Shown here one piece after another: positions 6,672 through 13,094 of a stretch of DNA of 13,657 bases. Position numbers and translations under genes: made by a program. Position 1 is the stretch's first letter; each line of letters opens with the position of its first letter. The DNA lies in the NCBI GenBank assembly GCA_019309665.1, contig JAFDFV010000012.1, positions 1 through 13,657 on the forward strand, given 5' to 3'. Source of the DNA: Deltaproteobacteria bacterium (lineage in GTDB: Bacteria; Desulfobacterota; Desulfobacteria; Desulfobacterales; ETH-SRB1). The notes under the pieces are model-generated. The model searched no databases. It was not told the DNA's origin and worked only from the letters and a program-made list of their open reading frames with translations.

Positions 6672-7019
6672 TTAGCCAAGCAAATCCCGAATTTGTTCTA
6701 GTTCTGATCGGATTTTATCGACAACATTAGTTGGTAATTTTCTTTTTTGCTCTCCATATTCAGAGTTTAAGTATTTCTTGGCGCCCTTAATAGTAAATTT
6801 TTTTTCATAAAGAAGATGTTTAATTTTTAGAACGAACTCTATATCGCTCTTTCTGTAAAGCCTTTGGCCGGAGGGAGTTCTTTTGGGATTTATTCTAGGG
6901 AATTCGTTTTCCCAGAATCTTAGAACATGTGACGGAAGTGCGGCGATTTCACTGACCTCTCCTATTTTGAAATATAGTTTGTCAGGCAGTTCTTTTATAT
7001 GGACTTTATTGTTTTGCAT
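6672..7019 (-). CDS. Small MerR-family transcriptional regulator
   Basis: A 115-residue protein with one MerR-type winged helix-turn-helix. YFKIGEVSEIAALPSHVLRFWE (about 16-37; key VSEIAALPSHVLRFWE) is the first helix-turn-helix, and RTPSGQRLYRKSDIEFVLKIKHLL (47-70) is the wing and second helix. A short basic/coiled-coil tail (about 95-115) would serve dimerisation. There is no effector-binding domain and no cysteine, so metal or redox sensing is unlikely. This resembles the small MerR-like genes that often follow pheT or ihfA in proteobacteria; the target is unknown. The ATG at 7019 lies three bases after the pheT stop, so it is co-transcribed with pheST. A dyad in the tRNA-Gly promoter 30-50 bases downstream of its stop is a candidate binding site, by inference only. 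Confidence 0.88.
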   Translation of the reverse strand: MQNNKVHIKELPDKLYFKIGEVSEIAALPSHVLRFWENEFPRINPKRTPSGQRLYRKSDIEFVLKIKHLLYEKKFTIKGAKKYLNSEYGEQKRKLPTNVVDKIRSELEQIRDLLG

Positions 7020-7022
7020 CTT

Positions 7023-9440
7023 CTATGTTGGAAGCAAAGCGTCAAATTCTTTTAGAAGCCTGTCTGTAATATTTTTATGGATATAATTTACTTCGTCATC
7101 TTCTAAGGTTTTATGTTTTGATCTGTAAGTTATTCTCAGAGATATGCTTTTTTTGTTTTGAGGAATAGTATCACCTTCGAATACATCAAACAAATATAAA
7201 TTTTCAATCAGCTCCTCGCCGAATTTCCTGATGGTTTCTGGCAGTTTAGACGATTCCAGATCCTTATCGATTATAATGGTAATATCCCTTGAAATAGATG
7301 GAAATTTTGGAATTGGTTTTGAACGAATAGTTTCGGGTATCAAGTCGGAAATGGCCTTCAAGTCAAGTTCAAAAATGAAGGCGGCCTGTTTTAGATCAAA
7401 ATTACTTAGTACTTGAGGATGTATTTCTCCGGTCAGACCTATAAGCTTTTTTTCTTGCAGAATTTGAGCTGTATGCCCGGGTCTGGTATAAGTGCATAAA
7501 TTATCCGGCATACAGGTAAATTTTATACGATCAATTTTTATTCTGTTCAACAGTCCTTCAACCACTCCTTTTATGTCGAAAAAATCACATCCGATTTCTT
7601 TTGAGTACCATGAGGCATTTGTACAAAATCCTGTCCAGATGCCGGATAGCATCTCTATTTCTTCCGGCAGGTTATCCTTGCCCCTGCCGATATAGATTTT
7701 GCCGACTTCAAATAATTTCAGAGTCTTAATCTGCCTCGCTATATTGCGATGAATTGTTTCGAGAAGACCAGGTATCAATGATGTCCTCATAACTGCCTGA
7801 TCCTCCGTCAGAGGGTTTAATATATCTACCATATTTCTTCTTTGGTCGGCAGATTCAAGTCTGAGGCTATCGCAATATAATCTATTTATAAAGCTGTAAT
7901 TAATTATTTCAGTAAATCCAAAGCCGGTCATAACTTTTTTCAGGCTGTTTCTTAACCCCAACTGTTTTTCAGGTTGTCTGGCTTCCGCCGGTATCAGGGG
8001 GTAGGTAGTGGGTATATTATTATAGCCGGACAGGCGGGCGACTTCTTCCATAAGATCAACCGGCCTTGCTATGTCAACTCTGAAGGAGGGTGGGACAACT
8101 GCAAGCTCGTCGCTGCCTGTTTTTTCAACATTGAATTCAATTGATTCTAATAAATTTTTGATTTCGTCCTGATCAAAACTGGTCCCAAGAAGACGATTAG
8201 TGTGTCCAACGTTTAGAGTTATGGGCCCGGCATTGTTAATTTTAGAATATTTATCTATAACTCCTTCAATTAAACCGCCCCCGCTAAGTTCCGACATAAG
8301 CTGGGCAGCTCTATTCAAAGCCGTAATAATACCTTCAGGGTCAACACCGCGTTCAAAACGGTGCGAGGATTCCGAGCTTATGCCAAGTTTTTTTGAAGTC
8401 TTGCGAATTCCCACAGGCGTAAAATAAGCGCTTTCGATAAAAACCCTGCTGGTTGATTCCGTTACCTCGGAATTATGCCCACCCATGATACCCGCCAGCG
8501 CAACAGGTTTTTCACCATCGCAGATCATAAGCATATCAGGGGTAAGCAAATGTTCTTTTTTGTCCAGAGTGATAAAGGTTTCACCTTTTTTTGCCTGGCG
8601 GACAACTATTCTGTGATCTGACAGACGGTCAAAATCAAATGCATGAAGTGGCTGTCCTGTTTCCATCAATACAAAATTGGTGATATCGACTATGTTGTTT
8701 ATAGGCCTTAAACCGACTGACATTAGACGATCTTGAAGCCAAAAAGGAGAAGGAGCAATCTTAATATCAAAAACAAGCCTTGCCGAATATCTTGGGCAAA
8801 GATCCGGTGCCTTAATTGTAATAGATGTAAGGTCGGAAATTTTATCGCCGGCATCTGAAAGTGATGTTTCGGGATATTTTATTGTGGTTTGCTGAAAGGC
8901 GGCTATTTCACGGGCTATTCCGATTATGCTTAGACAATCCGGCCTGTTAGGGGTAAGGTCGATTTCAAAGACCATGTCTGAAAGTTCAAGAGCTTTTGAT
9001 AACTTATTCCCTGTCAATTGTTTTTGATCAAGAATCATGACGCCACTGCGGTCTGCACCAAGACCAAGTTCTGCTTCGCTGCAAAGCATTCCTTCTGACA
9101 GCTCGTTTCGGATTCTTCCTTTTTCAAGTACATAACCTTCTGGAAAGCGGGTGCCCTGTAAAGCTGTCGGAGCGACCATATCTTCATATATATTTGGTGC
9201 TCCGCATACAACCCGGATGACACGGCTTCCAATATCAACCTCACATACCTTGAGCTTTTCAGCATTTGGGTGGGCTTTGATATTAAGAATGCGTCCAACA
9301 ACAACGCTGTCCAAGTAATCATACCTGTCTGTAACCGAATCAACCTCAAGCCCCACCATAGTGAGTGAATCGGCAATACTATTATATGATTCCTTATCTA
9401 TTGGGGTATAATCATTTAGCCAACTTAAACTAACTTTCAT
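7023..9440 (-). CDS. pheT: Phenylalanyl-tRNA synthetase beta subunit
   Basis: An 805-residue subunit of the (alpha-beta)2 class II enzyme that charges tRNA-Phe with phenylalanine. Residues about 40-150 form the EMAP/OB-fold tRNA-binding domain (VVGRILNIKAHPNAEKLKVCEVDIG). The B3/B4 editing region follows (about 205-385, with SARLV, GLRPINNIVDITNFVL and GQPLHAFD). The B5 domain is about 400-475, then the catalytic-like core (SGYNNIPTTYPLIPAE). The carboxy-terminal FDX-ACB anticodon-binding domain lies at about 710-805 (KFPSISRDITIIID). Full length for bacteria. Its ATG is one base after the pheS stop, so the two subunits are tightly coupled; merR follows after three bases. Confidence 0.98.
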   Translation of the reverse strand: MKVSLSWLNDYTPIDKESYNSIADSLTMVGLEVDSVTDRYDYLDSVVVGRILNIKAHPNAEKLKVCEVDIGSRVIRVVCGAPNIYEDMVAPTALQGTRFPEGYVLEKGRIRNELSEGMLCSEAELGLGADRSGVMILDQKQLTGNKLSKALELSDMVFEIDLTPNRPDCLSIIGIAREIAAFQQTTIKYPETSLSDAGDKISDLTSITIKAPDLCPRYSARLVFDIKIAPSPFWLQDRLMSVGLRPINNIVDITNFVLMETGQPLHAFDFDRLSDHRIVVRQAKKGETFITLDKKEHLLTPDMLMICDGEKPVALAGIMGGHNSEVTESTSRVFIESAYFTPVGIRKTSKKLGISSESSHRFERGVDPEGIITALNRAAQLMSELSGGGLIEGVIDKYSKINNAGPITLNVGHTNRLLGTSFDQDEIKNLLESIEFNVEKTGSDELAVVPPSFRVDIARPVDLMEEVARLSGYNNIPTTYPLIPAEARQPEKQLGLRNSLKKVMTGFGFTEIINYSFINRLYCDSLRLESADQRRNMVDILNPLTEDQAVMRTSLIPGLLETIHRNIARQIKTLKLFEVGKIYIGRGKDNLPEEIEMLSGIWTGFCTNASWYSKEIGCDFFDIKGVVEGLLNRIKIDRIKFTCMPDNLCTYTRPGHTAQILQEKKLIGLTGEIHPQVLSNFDLKQAAFIFELDLKAISDLIPETIRSKPIPKFPSISRDITIIIDKDLESSKLPETIRKFGEELIENLYLFDVFEGDTIPQNKKSISLRITYRSKHKTLEDDEVNYIHKNITDRLLKEFDALLPT

Positions 9441-9441
9441 A

Positions 9442-10449
9442 TTAAAACTGCCCTAAAAATCTCAAATCATTTTCAAAAAATTTCCGGATGTCGTCAATTC
9501 CATATTTCAACATAGCAATACGTTCTACTCCCATGCCAAAGGCAAGCCCTGTATAACGTGTGGTATCATATCCAACATTTTCAAATACAGCCGGATGGAC
9601 CATACCTGCACCTATAACTTCAAGCCATCCGGTGTGTGAACATACTCTGCACCCCTTGCCTCTACACATGACACAAAGGATGTCTACTTCGGCGCTTGGT
9701 TCGGTAAAAGGAAAGAAACTTGGGCGAAATCTGATAGATGTCTTTTTATCAAATATATGGTGGATAAAAGTTGTAAGTATTCCTTTTAGATCACCGAAAG
9801 AAATACCTTCATCAACCATTAAACCCTCTACCTGATGGAACATGGGCGTGTGAGTCAGGTCAGAATCACAGCGGTAGACCTTGCCGGGGGCAATAATCCT
9901 TACAGGCGGAGTAAGTTTTTCCATTATTCTGACCTGGATGGATGATGTATGAGTTCTAAGAACTATATTATCTGAAATATAGAAGGTATCCTGCATGTCC
10001 CTTGCAGGATGATTTTTTGGAATATTTAAAGCTTCAAAATTGTAGTGATCTGTTTCAACCTCAGGCCCTTCAGCTATATCAAACCCAATTTTTTTAAAAA
10101 TTTCACATATCTGCCATGTAATTTGCGTTATTGGATGCAAAGAACCTTGCTGGATTGTCCTTCCCGGCAAGGAAACATCAATTCTATAATCTTTTTGCAG
10201 AGATTTTGTTTCAAGATGTTTTAACGCGTGCTTGAAAGCCGTATCTAAGCTCTTTTTTACCTCATTAGCCCTTTTCCCCACCTCCGGCCTTTTTTCCAGA
10301 GGAAGGTTTGAAATATTTCTTAAAAAATGAGTTATTATACCCTTTCGGCCAAGATACCGGATTGAAAGAGCTTTGATACTTTCACTATCTGTAGCGGATT
10401 TTATTTCCTTAAAGGCTTCTTCATAAATTTGTTCTATAGTTCTTTCCAC
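9442..10449 (-). CDS. pheS: Phenylalanyl-tRNA synthetase alpha subunit
   Basis: A 335-residue catalytic subunit of PheRS. The first 85 or so residues form the tRNA-binding coiled coil. The class II core follows with GSLHPITQ, EGPEVETDHYNFEALNIPKNHPAR, motif 2 (VYRCDSDLTHTPMFHQVEG) and motif 3 (GLAFGMGVERIAML). Active-site Phe-binding and ATP-binding elements appear intact. A cysteine cluster CVMCRGKGCRVC lies at roughly residues 256-267, which is seen in many PheS proteins of this type. The start is GTG at 10449; an upstream tandem 11-base repeat occupies the leader, and the ribosome binding site is weak (GAG). It is separated from rplT by 183 bases that include a palindromic element. Identity is secure. 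Confidence 0.98.
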   Translation of the reverse strand: MERTIEQIYEEAFKEIKSATDSESIKALSIRYLGRKGIITHFLRNISNLPLEKRPEVGKRANEVKKSLDTAFKHALKHLETKSLQKDYRIDVSLPGRTIQQGSLHPITQITWQICEIFKKIGFDIAEGPEVETDHYNFEALNIPKNHPARDMQDTFYISDNIVLRTHTSSIQVRIMEKLTPPVRIIAPGKVYRCDSDLTHTPMFHQVEGLMVDEGISFGDLKGILTTFIHHIFDKKTSIRFRPSFFPFTEPSAEVDILCVMCRGKGCRVCSHTGWLEVIGAGMVHPAVFENVGYDTTRYTGLAFGMGVERIAMLKYGIDDIRKFFENDLRFLGQF

Positions 10450-10463
10450 TTTTTTCGCTCTAA

Positions 10464-10485
10464 TCTTAACCTATTCTTAACCTAT
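10464..10485. repeat. Tandem 11-base repeat in the pheS leader
   Basis: TCTTAACCTAT occurs twice in a row (10464-10474 and 10475-10485); on the minus strand this is ATAGGTTAAGA twice, ending about 14 bases before the pheS GTG. It lies where a regulator or ribosome would contact the leader. It may be a slippage duplication or a paired binding site. No phenylalanine-rich leader peptide or T-box was recognised here. Confidence 0.7.
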
Positions 10486-10527
10486 TATTTCGTAAAGGTA
10501 TCGAAAGATTAAGTATTATCCTAATTA

Positions 10528-10634
10528 AGCGAAAGCCGAGGATGCTCCAGATCCAAGGCGTCAAGGGTGAAGCCGTAGTAAGGCTACTGCGAACTCTTGA
10601 CAACGCAGGAGATGGGGTATCATCGGCTTTCGCT
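10528..10634. repeat. Palindromic element overlapping the rplT stop
   Basis: A 107-base near-palindrome. The end AGCGAAAGCCGAGGAT (10528-10543) matches the reverse complement of the right end, AGCGAAAGCCGATGAT, at 15 of 16 positions, and partial pairing continues through GCGTCAAG/GCGTTGTCAAG segments to a central GTAGTAAGGCTAC hairpin (near 10576-10588). The rplT stop TAG (10635-10633) overlaps its right end. No T-tract follows, so it is more like a REP/MITE element than a terminator. Single copy in this window. Confidence 0.82.
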
Positions 10635-10983
10635 ATATTTGTTGTGAGGCAAGTTCGGCTATCCTGGTAAATCCATAGGGATCAGACACAGCTAATTCTG
10701 CAAGGACTTTTCGGTCAATCTCGACATTGGCAAGCTTTAATCCGTGAATAAATTTACTATATGATAAGTTATTCATGCGAGCCGCTGCATTTATCCTTGC
10801 GATCCAGAGCCTTCTAAAATCACGTTTTCGCGTCCTTCGATCACGATAAGCATACATTAATGCCTTATCAACAGCATTTAAAGCTGTACGAAACAGCTTG
10901 CTACGACCTCCACGGTAGCCTTTAGCTAATTTTAAAATTTTCTTTCTACGTCTATTTGCTTTAAAACCTCTTTTTACTCGCAT
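10633..10983 (-). CDS. rplT: 50S ribosomal protein bL20
   Basis: A 116-residue, strongly basic protein that binds 23S rRNA early in large-subunit assembly. The extended amino terminus MRVKRGFKANRRRKKILKLA-type (with GYRGGRSKLFRTA following) and the globular half (DRRTRKRDFRRLWIARINAA, YSKFIHGLKLANVEIDRKVLAELA) are diagnostic. Length is normal. The ATG at 10983 follows AGGAGT at ideal spacing, 32 bases after rpmI. In several bacteria L20 represses its own operon by binding the leader RNA; the structured infC-rpmI gap would be the place to look here. The last codon and stop run into a palindromic element. Confidence 0.98.
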   Translation of the reverse strand: MRVKRGFKANRRRKKILKLAKGYRGGRSKLFRTALNAVDKALMYAYRDRRTRKRDFRRLWIARINAAARMNNLSYSKFIHGLKLANVEIDRKVLAELAVSDPYGFTRIAELASQQI

Positions 10984-11015
10984 AGTGTTACTCCTTATAT
11001 AAACTCAACCCTTGA

Positions 11016-11213
11016 TTAACCATTGGGCAGAAGCAGTTTTATCTCTTTTCTATCTGGTTTGGAAATAATCTGGCTCTTCCTTAAACACCTTTTACGCTTG
11101 GTTGTCTTTTTAGTCAAAATGTGGCTTGCGTTTGATTTCGAAAATACGAATTTGCCTGTACCAGTTTTTTTGAAACGCTTTGCTGCAGCTCTATTTGTCT
11201 TAATTTTCGGCAT
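11016..11213 (-). CDS. rpmI: 50S ribosomal protein bL35
   Basis: A 65-residue basic protein of the large ribosomal subunit. The family pattern MPKIKTNRAAAKRFKKTGTGK is clear (conserved K-T-x2-A-A-A-K-R-F and TGTGK), followed by SHILTKKTTKRKRCLRK and a short tail ending LLLPNG. Length matches the family (about 64-66). The ATG at 11213 follows AGGGAGA (about 11225-11231). An inverted-repeat element ends immediately at this ribosome binding site. It pairs with rplT as in nearly all bacteria, but is separated from infC by about 600 bases. Confidence 0.97.
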   Translation of the reverse strand: MPKIKTNRAAAKRFKKTGTGKFVFSKSNASHILTKKTTKRKRCLRKSQIISKPDRKEIKLLLPNG

Positions 11214-11231
11214 TGTTTTTTTCTCCCTATT

Positions 11232-11379
11232 TAGTGTCCGAACGAAAACTAGAAAATTTTTTCAAGTTCAAGTAAGGCGCAAATTTTAACCGCAGGAATA
11301 CATTGAGTATTTTGAGGATTAAAATTTAAGCCTGACGCAGAAATTGGGAAAATTAGCAACTTTCGTTCAGGCACTATTT
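11232..11379. repeat. Long hairpin element directly upstream of rpmI
   Basis: The outer arms TAGTGTCCGAACGAAAACT (11232-11250) and the reverse complement of about 11361-11379, TAGTGCCTGAACGAAAGTT, match at about 15 of 19 positions. Inside, AAATTTTAAC (11281-11290) pairs with ATTAAAATTT (about 11318-11327), and the centre has ATAC-ATTGA-GTAT. The 148-base unit therefore folds as one long hairpin. Its left end abuts the rpmI ribosome binding site. Confidence 0.75.
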
Positions 11380-11386
11380 AAAACAT

Positions 11387-11426
11387 AGATGGCGTGAGCG
11401 ACCACAGATAGCGGCTCACGCCATCT
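11387..11426. repeat. Perfect 13-base stem-loop
   Basis: AGATGGCGTGAGC (11387-11399) and GCTCACGCCATCT (11414-11426) are exact inverted repeats with a 14-base loop. The stem is the most stable in the gap. Only a short T run follows on the plus strand (TTTT) and ATGTTTT on the minus strand, so it is at best a weak terminator. It might be an RNA structure controlling rpmI-rplT or another dispersed repeat. Confidence 0.8.
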
Positions 11427-11452
11427 TTTGAAAATTCCATAAAATAAATCCT

Positions 11453-11522
11453 AAGTTGAGCGATTTTTTACGAAGAAATGCGCAAGAAATTGGTGCAGAT
11501 CGAGTAAGAAATAGCTCAACTT
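11453..11522. repeat. 70-base inverted repeat in the infC-rpmI gap
   Basis: AAGTTGAGC (11453-11461) is the exact complement of GCTCAACTT (11514-11522), and pairing continues inward with GATTTTTTAC against GTAAGAAATA, about 17-18 of 20 positions in all. The loop is about 28 bases. Compact, non-coding, and unrelated in sequence to its neighbours. Confidence 0.7.
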
Positions 11523-11543
11523 GGGTAAATGTGAGTTATATTC

Positions 11544-11758
11544 GGCATCCTTCACGACAAGTCAAAAGTAGTTTACACTTTGTTGATCTTGTATTTTGGC
11601 AGTGAAATTGGAAATTGGAAATTGGAAATTGGAAATTGGAAAAAATACAAAGATGTAGATGCTTTACCTAATTTCAAATTTCCAGTTCCGATATCGGCAT
11701 TCAATTCGATAATACACATTTTTTCGAAAAAAGTGTAAACTGATTAATGAAGGATGCC
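11544..11758. repeat. 215-base inverted-repeat element just downstream of infC
   Basis: The ends GGCATCCTTCA (11544-11554) and TGAAGGATGCC (11748-11758) are exact inverted repeats. AGTTTACACTT (11570-11580) and AAGTGTAAACT (11731-11741) form a second exact inner pair at slightly different spacing. The interior holds a heptamer tandem repeat. The layout, conserved ends around a variable centre, is MITE-like. No open reading frame. Confidence 0.75.
11604..11638. repeat. Tandem heptamer GAAATTG, five copies
   Basis: Five exact consecutive copies of GAAATTG occupy 11604-11638, followed by GAAAA. The array sits inside the larger inverted-repeat element at 11544-11758. Such short arrays change length by replication slippage. 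Confidence 0.9.
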
Positions 11759-11818
11759 TTGTATTTTAATAATTATATTTTTCGCAGGAGAGTAATATAT
11801 CGAAATTTATTACCGCAA

Positions 11819-12358
11819 TTACTTTGGTGATAGAATCATCATCATGGTACGGCCTTCAAATTTAGGATATTGCTCTACTACTGCAATATCAGCAATTTCT
11901 TCAGCAATTTTTTCAAGCAAATTCCTGCCAAGCTCTGAAAGCGATATTTCTCGTCCCCTGAACATAACCGTAACTTTCACTTTATCTTTTTTTCCTATAA
12001 ACTTTTTAATATGGCTAATCTTGATTTTCAGGTCATGTTCTCCGGTCTTGGGACGTATTTTTATCTCTTTAACCTGGAATGTGCTTTGTTTCTTTTTTGC
12101 TTCCTGTTTCTTTTTGGTCTGCTCATATTTATAGCGGCCGTAATCCATTATTTTGCATACAGGCGGGTTGGCATTAGGAGAAATTTCCACAAGATCAAGA
12201 CCGAAATCACCGGCTGTCGCAAGAGCCTTATAGGTTGGTATAATACCAACCTGATTGCCGTCAGGATCAATAACTCTGACCTCTCTCGCTCTTATATCTT
12301 TATTAATATTTGTTTTGTTGAACTTGTTTGGCCTATTTGTTTTCTTCGATATAACTAT
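11819..12358 (-). CDS. infC: Translation initiation factor IF-3, probable AUA start
   Basis: A 179-residue protein if it starts at the ATA codon at 12358. IF3 binds the 30S subunit, prevents premature 50S joining and checks the start codon and initiator tRNA. Clear IF3 sequence extends far upstream of the first conventional start (GTG at 12190, residue 57): IRAREVRVIDPDGNQVG (22-38) and the conserved ISPNANPPVCKIMDYGRYKYE (about 59-79; key PPVCKIMDYG). The carboxy domain ends with FEGRTMMMILSP. An in-frame TAG closes the frame just upstream, and between it and residue 57 there is no ATG, GTG or TTG. AGGAGGT (12372-12366) is seven bases from the first ATA; a second ATA at 12352 is less well placed. 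Rare infC start codons are known to support autoregulation by IF3. Confidence 0.93.
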   Translation of the reverse strand: MVISKKTNRPNKFNKTNINKDIRAREVRVIDPDGNQVGIIPTYKALATAGDFGLDLVEISPNANPPVCKIMDYGRYKYEQTKKKQEAKKKQSTFQVKEIKIRPKTGEHDLKIKISHIKKFIGKKDKVKVTVMFRGREISLSELGRNLLEKIAEEIADIAVVEQYPKFEGRTMMMILSPK

Positions 12359-12365
12359 ACTTTTT

Positions 12366-12372
12366 ACCTCCT
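12366..12372 (-). promoter_or_regulatory. infC: Strong ribosome binding site that fixes the infC AUA start
   Basis: The minus strand reads AGGAGGT, a near-perfect anti-Shine-Dalgarno match, followed by AAAAAGT and then ATA at 12358. The spacing of seven bases is ideal for this codon, and the strength fits compensation for a weak start codon. No other start codon lies in a usable position. Confidence 0.85.
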
Positions 12373-12422
12373 ACAACAGCGATTTTTTATTGATTTATTT
12401 GAGGTTAATACCAAGTTTAATT

Positions 12423-12466
12423 TATAACACGCTGGTTTTGTTATAGCTTGCTTGTTAACCGGTTAA
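12423..12466. promoter_or_regulatory. Two dyads in the infC leader
   Basis: TTAACCGGTTAA (12455-12466) is a perfect 12-base palindrome of the kind bound by dimeric regulators. About 10 bases away, TATAACA (12423-12429) and TGTTATA (12439-12445) form a seven-pair stem with a nine-base loop. Both lie between the deaminase stop and the infC ribosome binding site, so they would be in the infC promoter or leader. No regulator can be named. Confidence 0.45.
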
Positions 12467-12479
12467 TATAATTTTAACA

Positions 12480-12509
12480 AATATATAACAAAATAACGAA
12501 ATGCAACAA
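12480..12509 (-). promoter_or_regulatory. Possible infC promoter
   Basis: On the minus strand TTGTTG (12509-12504) is followed after 18 bases by TATATT (12485-12480). Both boxes match the sigma70 consensus at only four or five positions in a very AT-rich spacer, so chance matches are likely. A promoter is expected here because the deaminase is not normally part of the infC operon. Confidence 0.25.
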
Positions 12510-12526
12510 AAAAATGCAACAAAAAA
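12501..12526. repeat. Tandem 13-base duplication after the deaminase stop
   Basis: ATGCAACAAAAAA occurs twice in direct succession (12501-12513 and 12514-12526), immediately next to the deaminase stop codon. On the minus strand this gives two T-tracts after the stop but no hairpin before them, so it is not a recognisable intrinsic terminator. Confidence 0.85.
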
Positions 12527-13027
12527 TTACTGCCTGAGCGTATATCCGGCTAAAAGGCTGTCTTTCCAGTAAGTGTTTTTTTGATTTTCAAAATAGACCT
12601 TAAAAAGTTCCATGCTTTTATCTCGCAAAATATCAGGTATAATTTTAATTTTCCGCTTTTTGTAAAAAGGCGATAGCTTTGTCAAATCACACCTTGTACA
12701 ACCTCCCATTACATCTTCGTAAGCGTAAACAATTTTGCCTATGCCACTTAAAACAATGGCGCTATAACACATAAGGCATGGTTCTAAAGTACAAAAGAGT
12801 ATTATTTTACTTTTATCCACATTTTCCTTTAGTTCGGAAAGACGTCTTAATGCAGCCATTTCCGCATGGTCAATTTCATTTGTGTAGTTTCCGGTGGTGC
12901 CGGTTCGGATGCCGGTAACTATAATGTTATTTTTATATGTGACTACGCAGCCAACCGGGAACTCGCCTGATTCTAACGCTTTTCTTGCTTCCTCAATCGC
13001 CTTTTCCATAAAGTATTTATAATCCAT
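12527..13027 (-). CDS. Zinc-dependent nucleoside/cytidine deaminase-family protein (TadA-like)
   Basis: A 166-residue protein of the cytidine deaminase superfamily. Zinc ligands and the proton-shuttling Glu are present as HAE (His54, Glu56) and PCLMC (Cys84, Cys87) in TLEPCLMCYSAIV. The start EEARKALESGEFPVGCVV resembles the TadA/guanine deaminase group. It differs from classical tRNA-adenosine deaminase TadA: the usual GxN stretch and DPTAHAE are replaced by TGIRTGTTGN and EIDHAE, and a second cysteine pair CTRC lies at 110-113. The substrate is therefore open: a free base, nucleoside or nucleotide is as likely as tRNA. The ATG at 13027 follows AAGG. It precedes infC by 168 bases and follows the HsdR-N-like gene by 65; neither neighbour explains its role. 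Confidence 0.85.
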   Translation of the reverse strand: MDYKYFMEKAIEEARKALESGEFPVGCVVTYKNNIIVTGIRTGTTGNYTNEIDHAEMAALRRLSELKENVDKSKIILFCTLEPCLMCYSAIVLSGIGKIVYAYEDVMGGCTRCDLTKLSPFYKKRKIKIIPDILRDKSMELFKVYFENQKNTYWKDSLLAGYTLRQ

Positions 13028-13080
13028 AGGTGCCTTAAATATACAGCAAATTACTTTTTAATGTAAGCGTTCAAGTTTCA

Positions 13081-13094
13081 AGCCGTGAACGGCT
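13081..13094. repeat. Short hairpin overlapping a stop codon
   Basis: AGCCG (13081-13085), loop TGAA-type and CGGCT (13090-13094) give a small palindrome that begins in the TAG stop of the HsdR-N-like gene (13095-13093). No T-tract follows on the minus strand, so it is not a standard terminator. Confidence 0.5.

Larger units (their letters stand above)
11214..11818. other. infC-rpmI intergenic region packed with palindromes
   Basis: This 605-base gap has no supportable gene on either strand. It contains four successive inverted-repeat modules (11232-11379, 11387-11426, 11453-11522 and 11544-11758) and a heptamer tandem repeat, listed separately. infC and rpmI are normally close together, so the region has been expanded. 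It could still contain a promoter or a bL20-responsive leader for rpmI-rplT, but neither can be identified by eye. Confidence 0.75.

Noticed and set aside
10450..10632. Phe-rich leader peptide or T-box controlling pheST
   Set aside because: No short Phe-rich frame with a ribosome binding site and no terminator/antiterminator pair was recognised; the gap is taken up by a palindrome and a tandem repeat.
11023..11289. Plus-strand hydrophobic 88-residue frame opposite rpmI
   Set aside because: It is the complement of a highly basic ribosomal protein gene, which produces false membrane-like sequence.
11544..11758. CRISPR-like array suggested by the GAAATTG repeats
   Set aside because: The units are seven bases with no spacers, and there are no cas genes.
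11819..12190. infC as a 124-residue protein starting at GTG 12190
   Set aside because: Conserved IF3 residues continue in frame for at least 35 codons upstream and a strong ribosome binding site lies before 12358.
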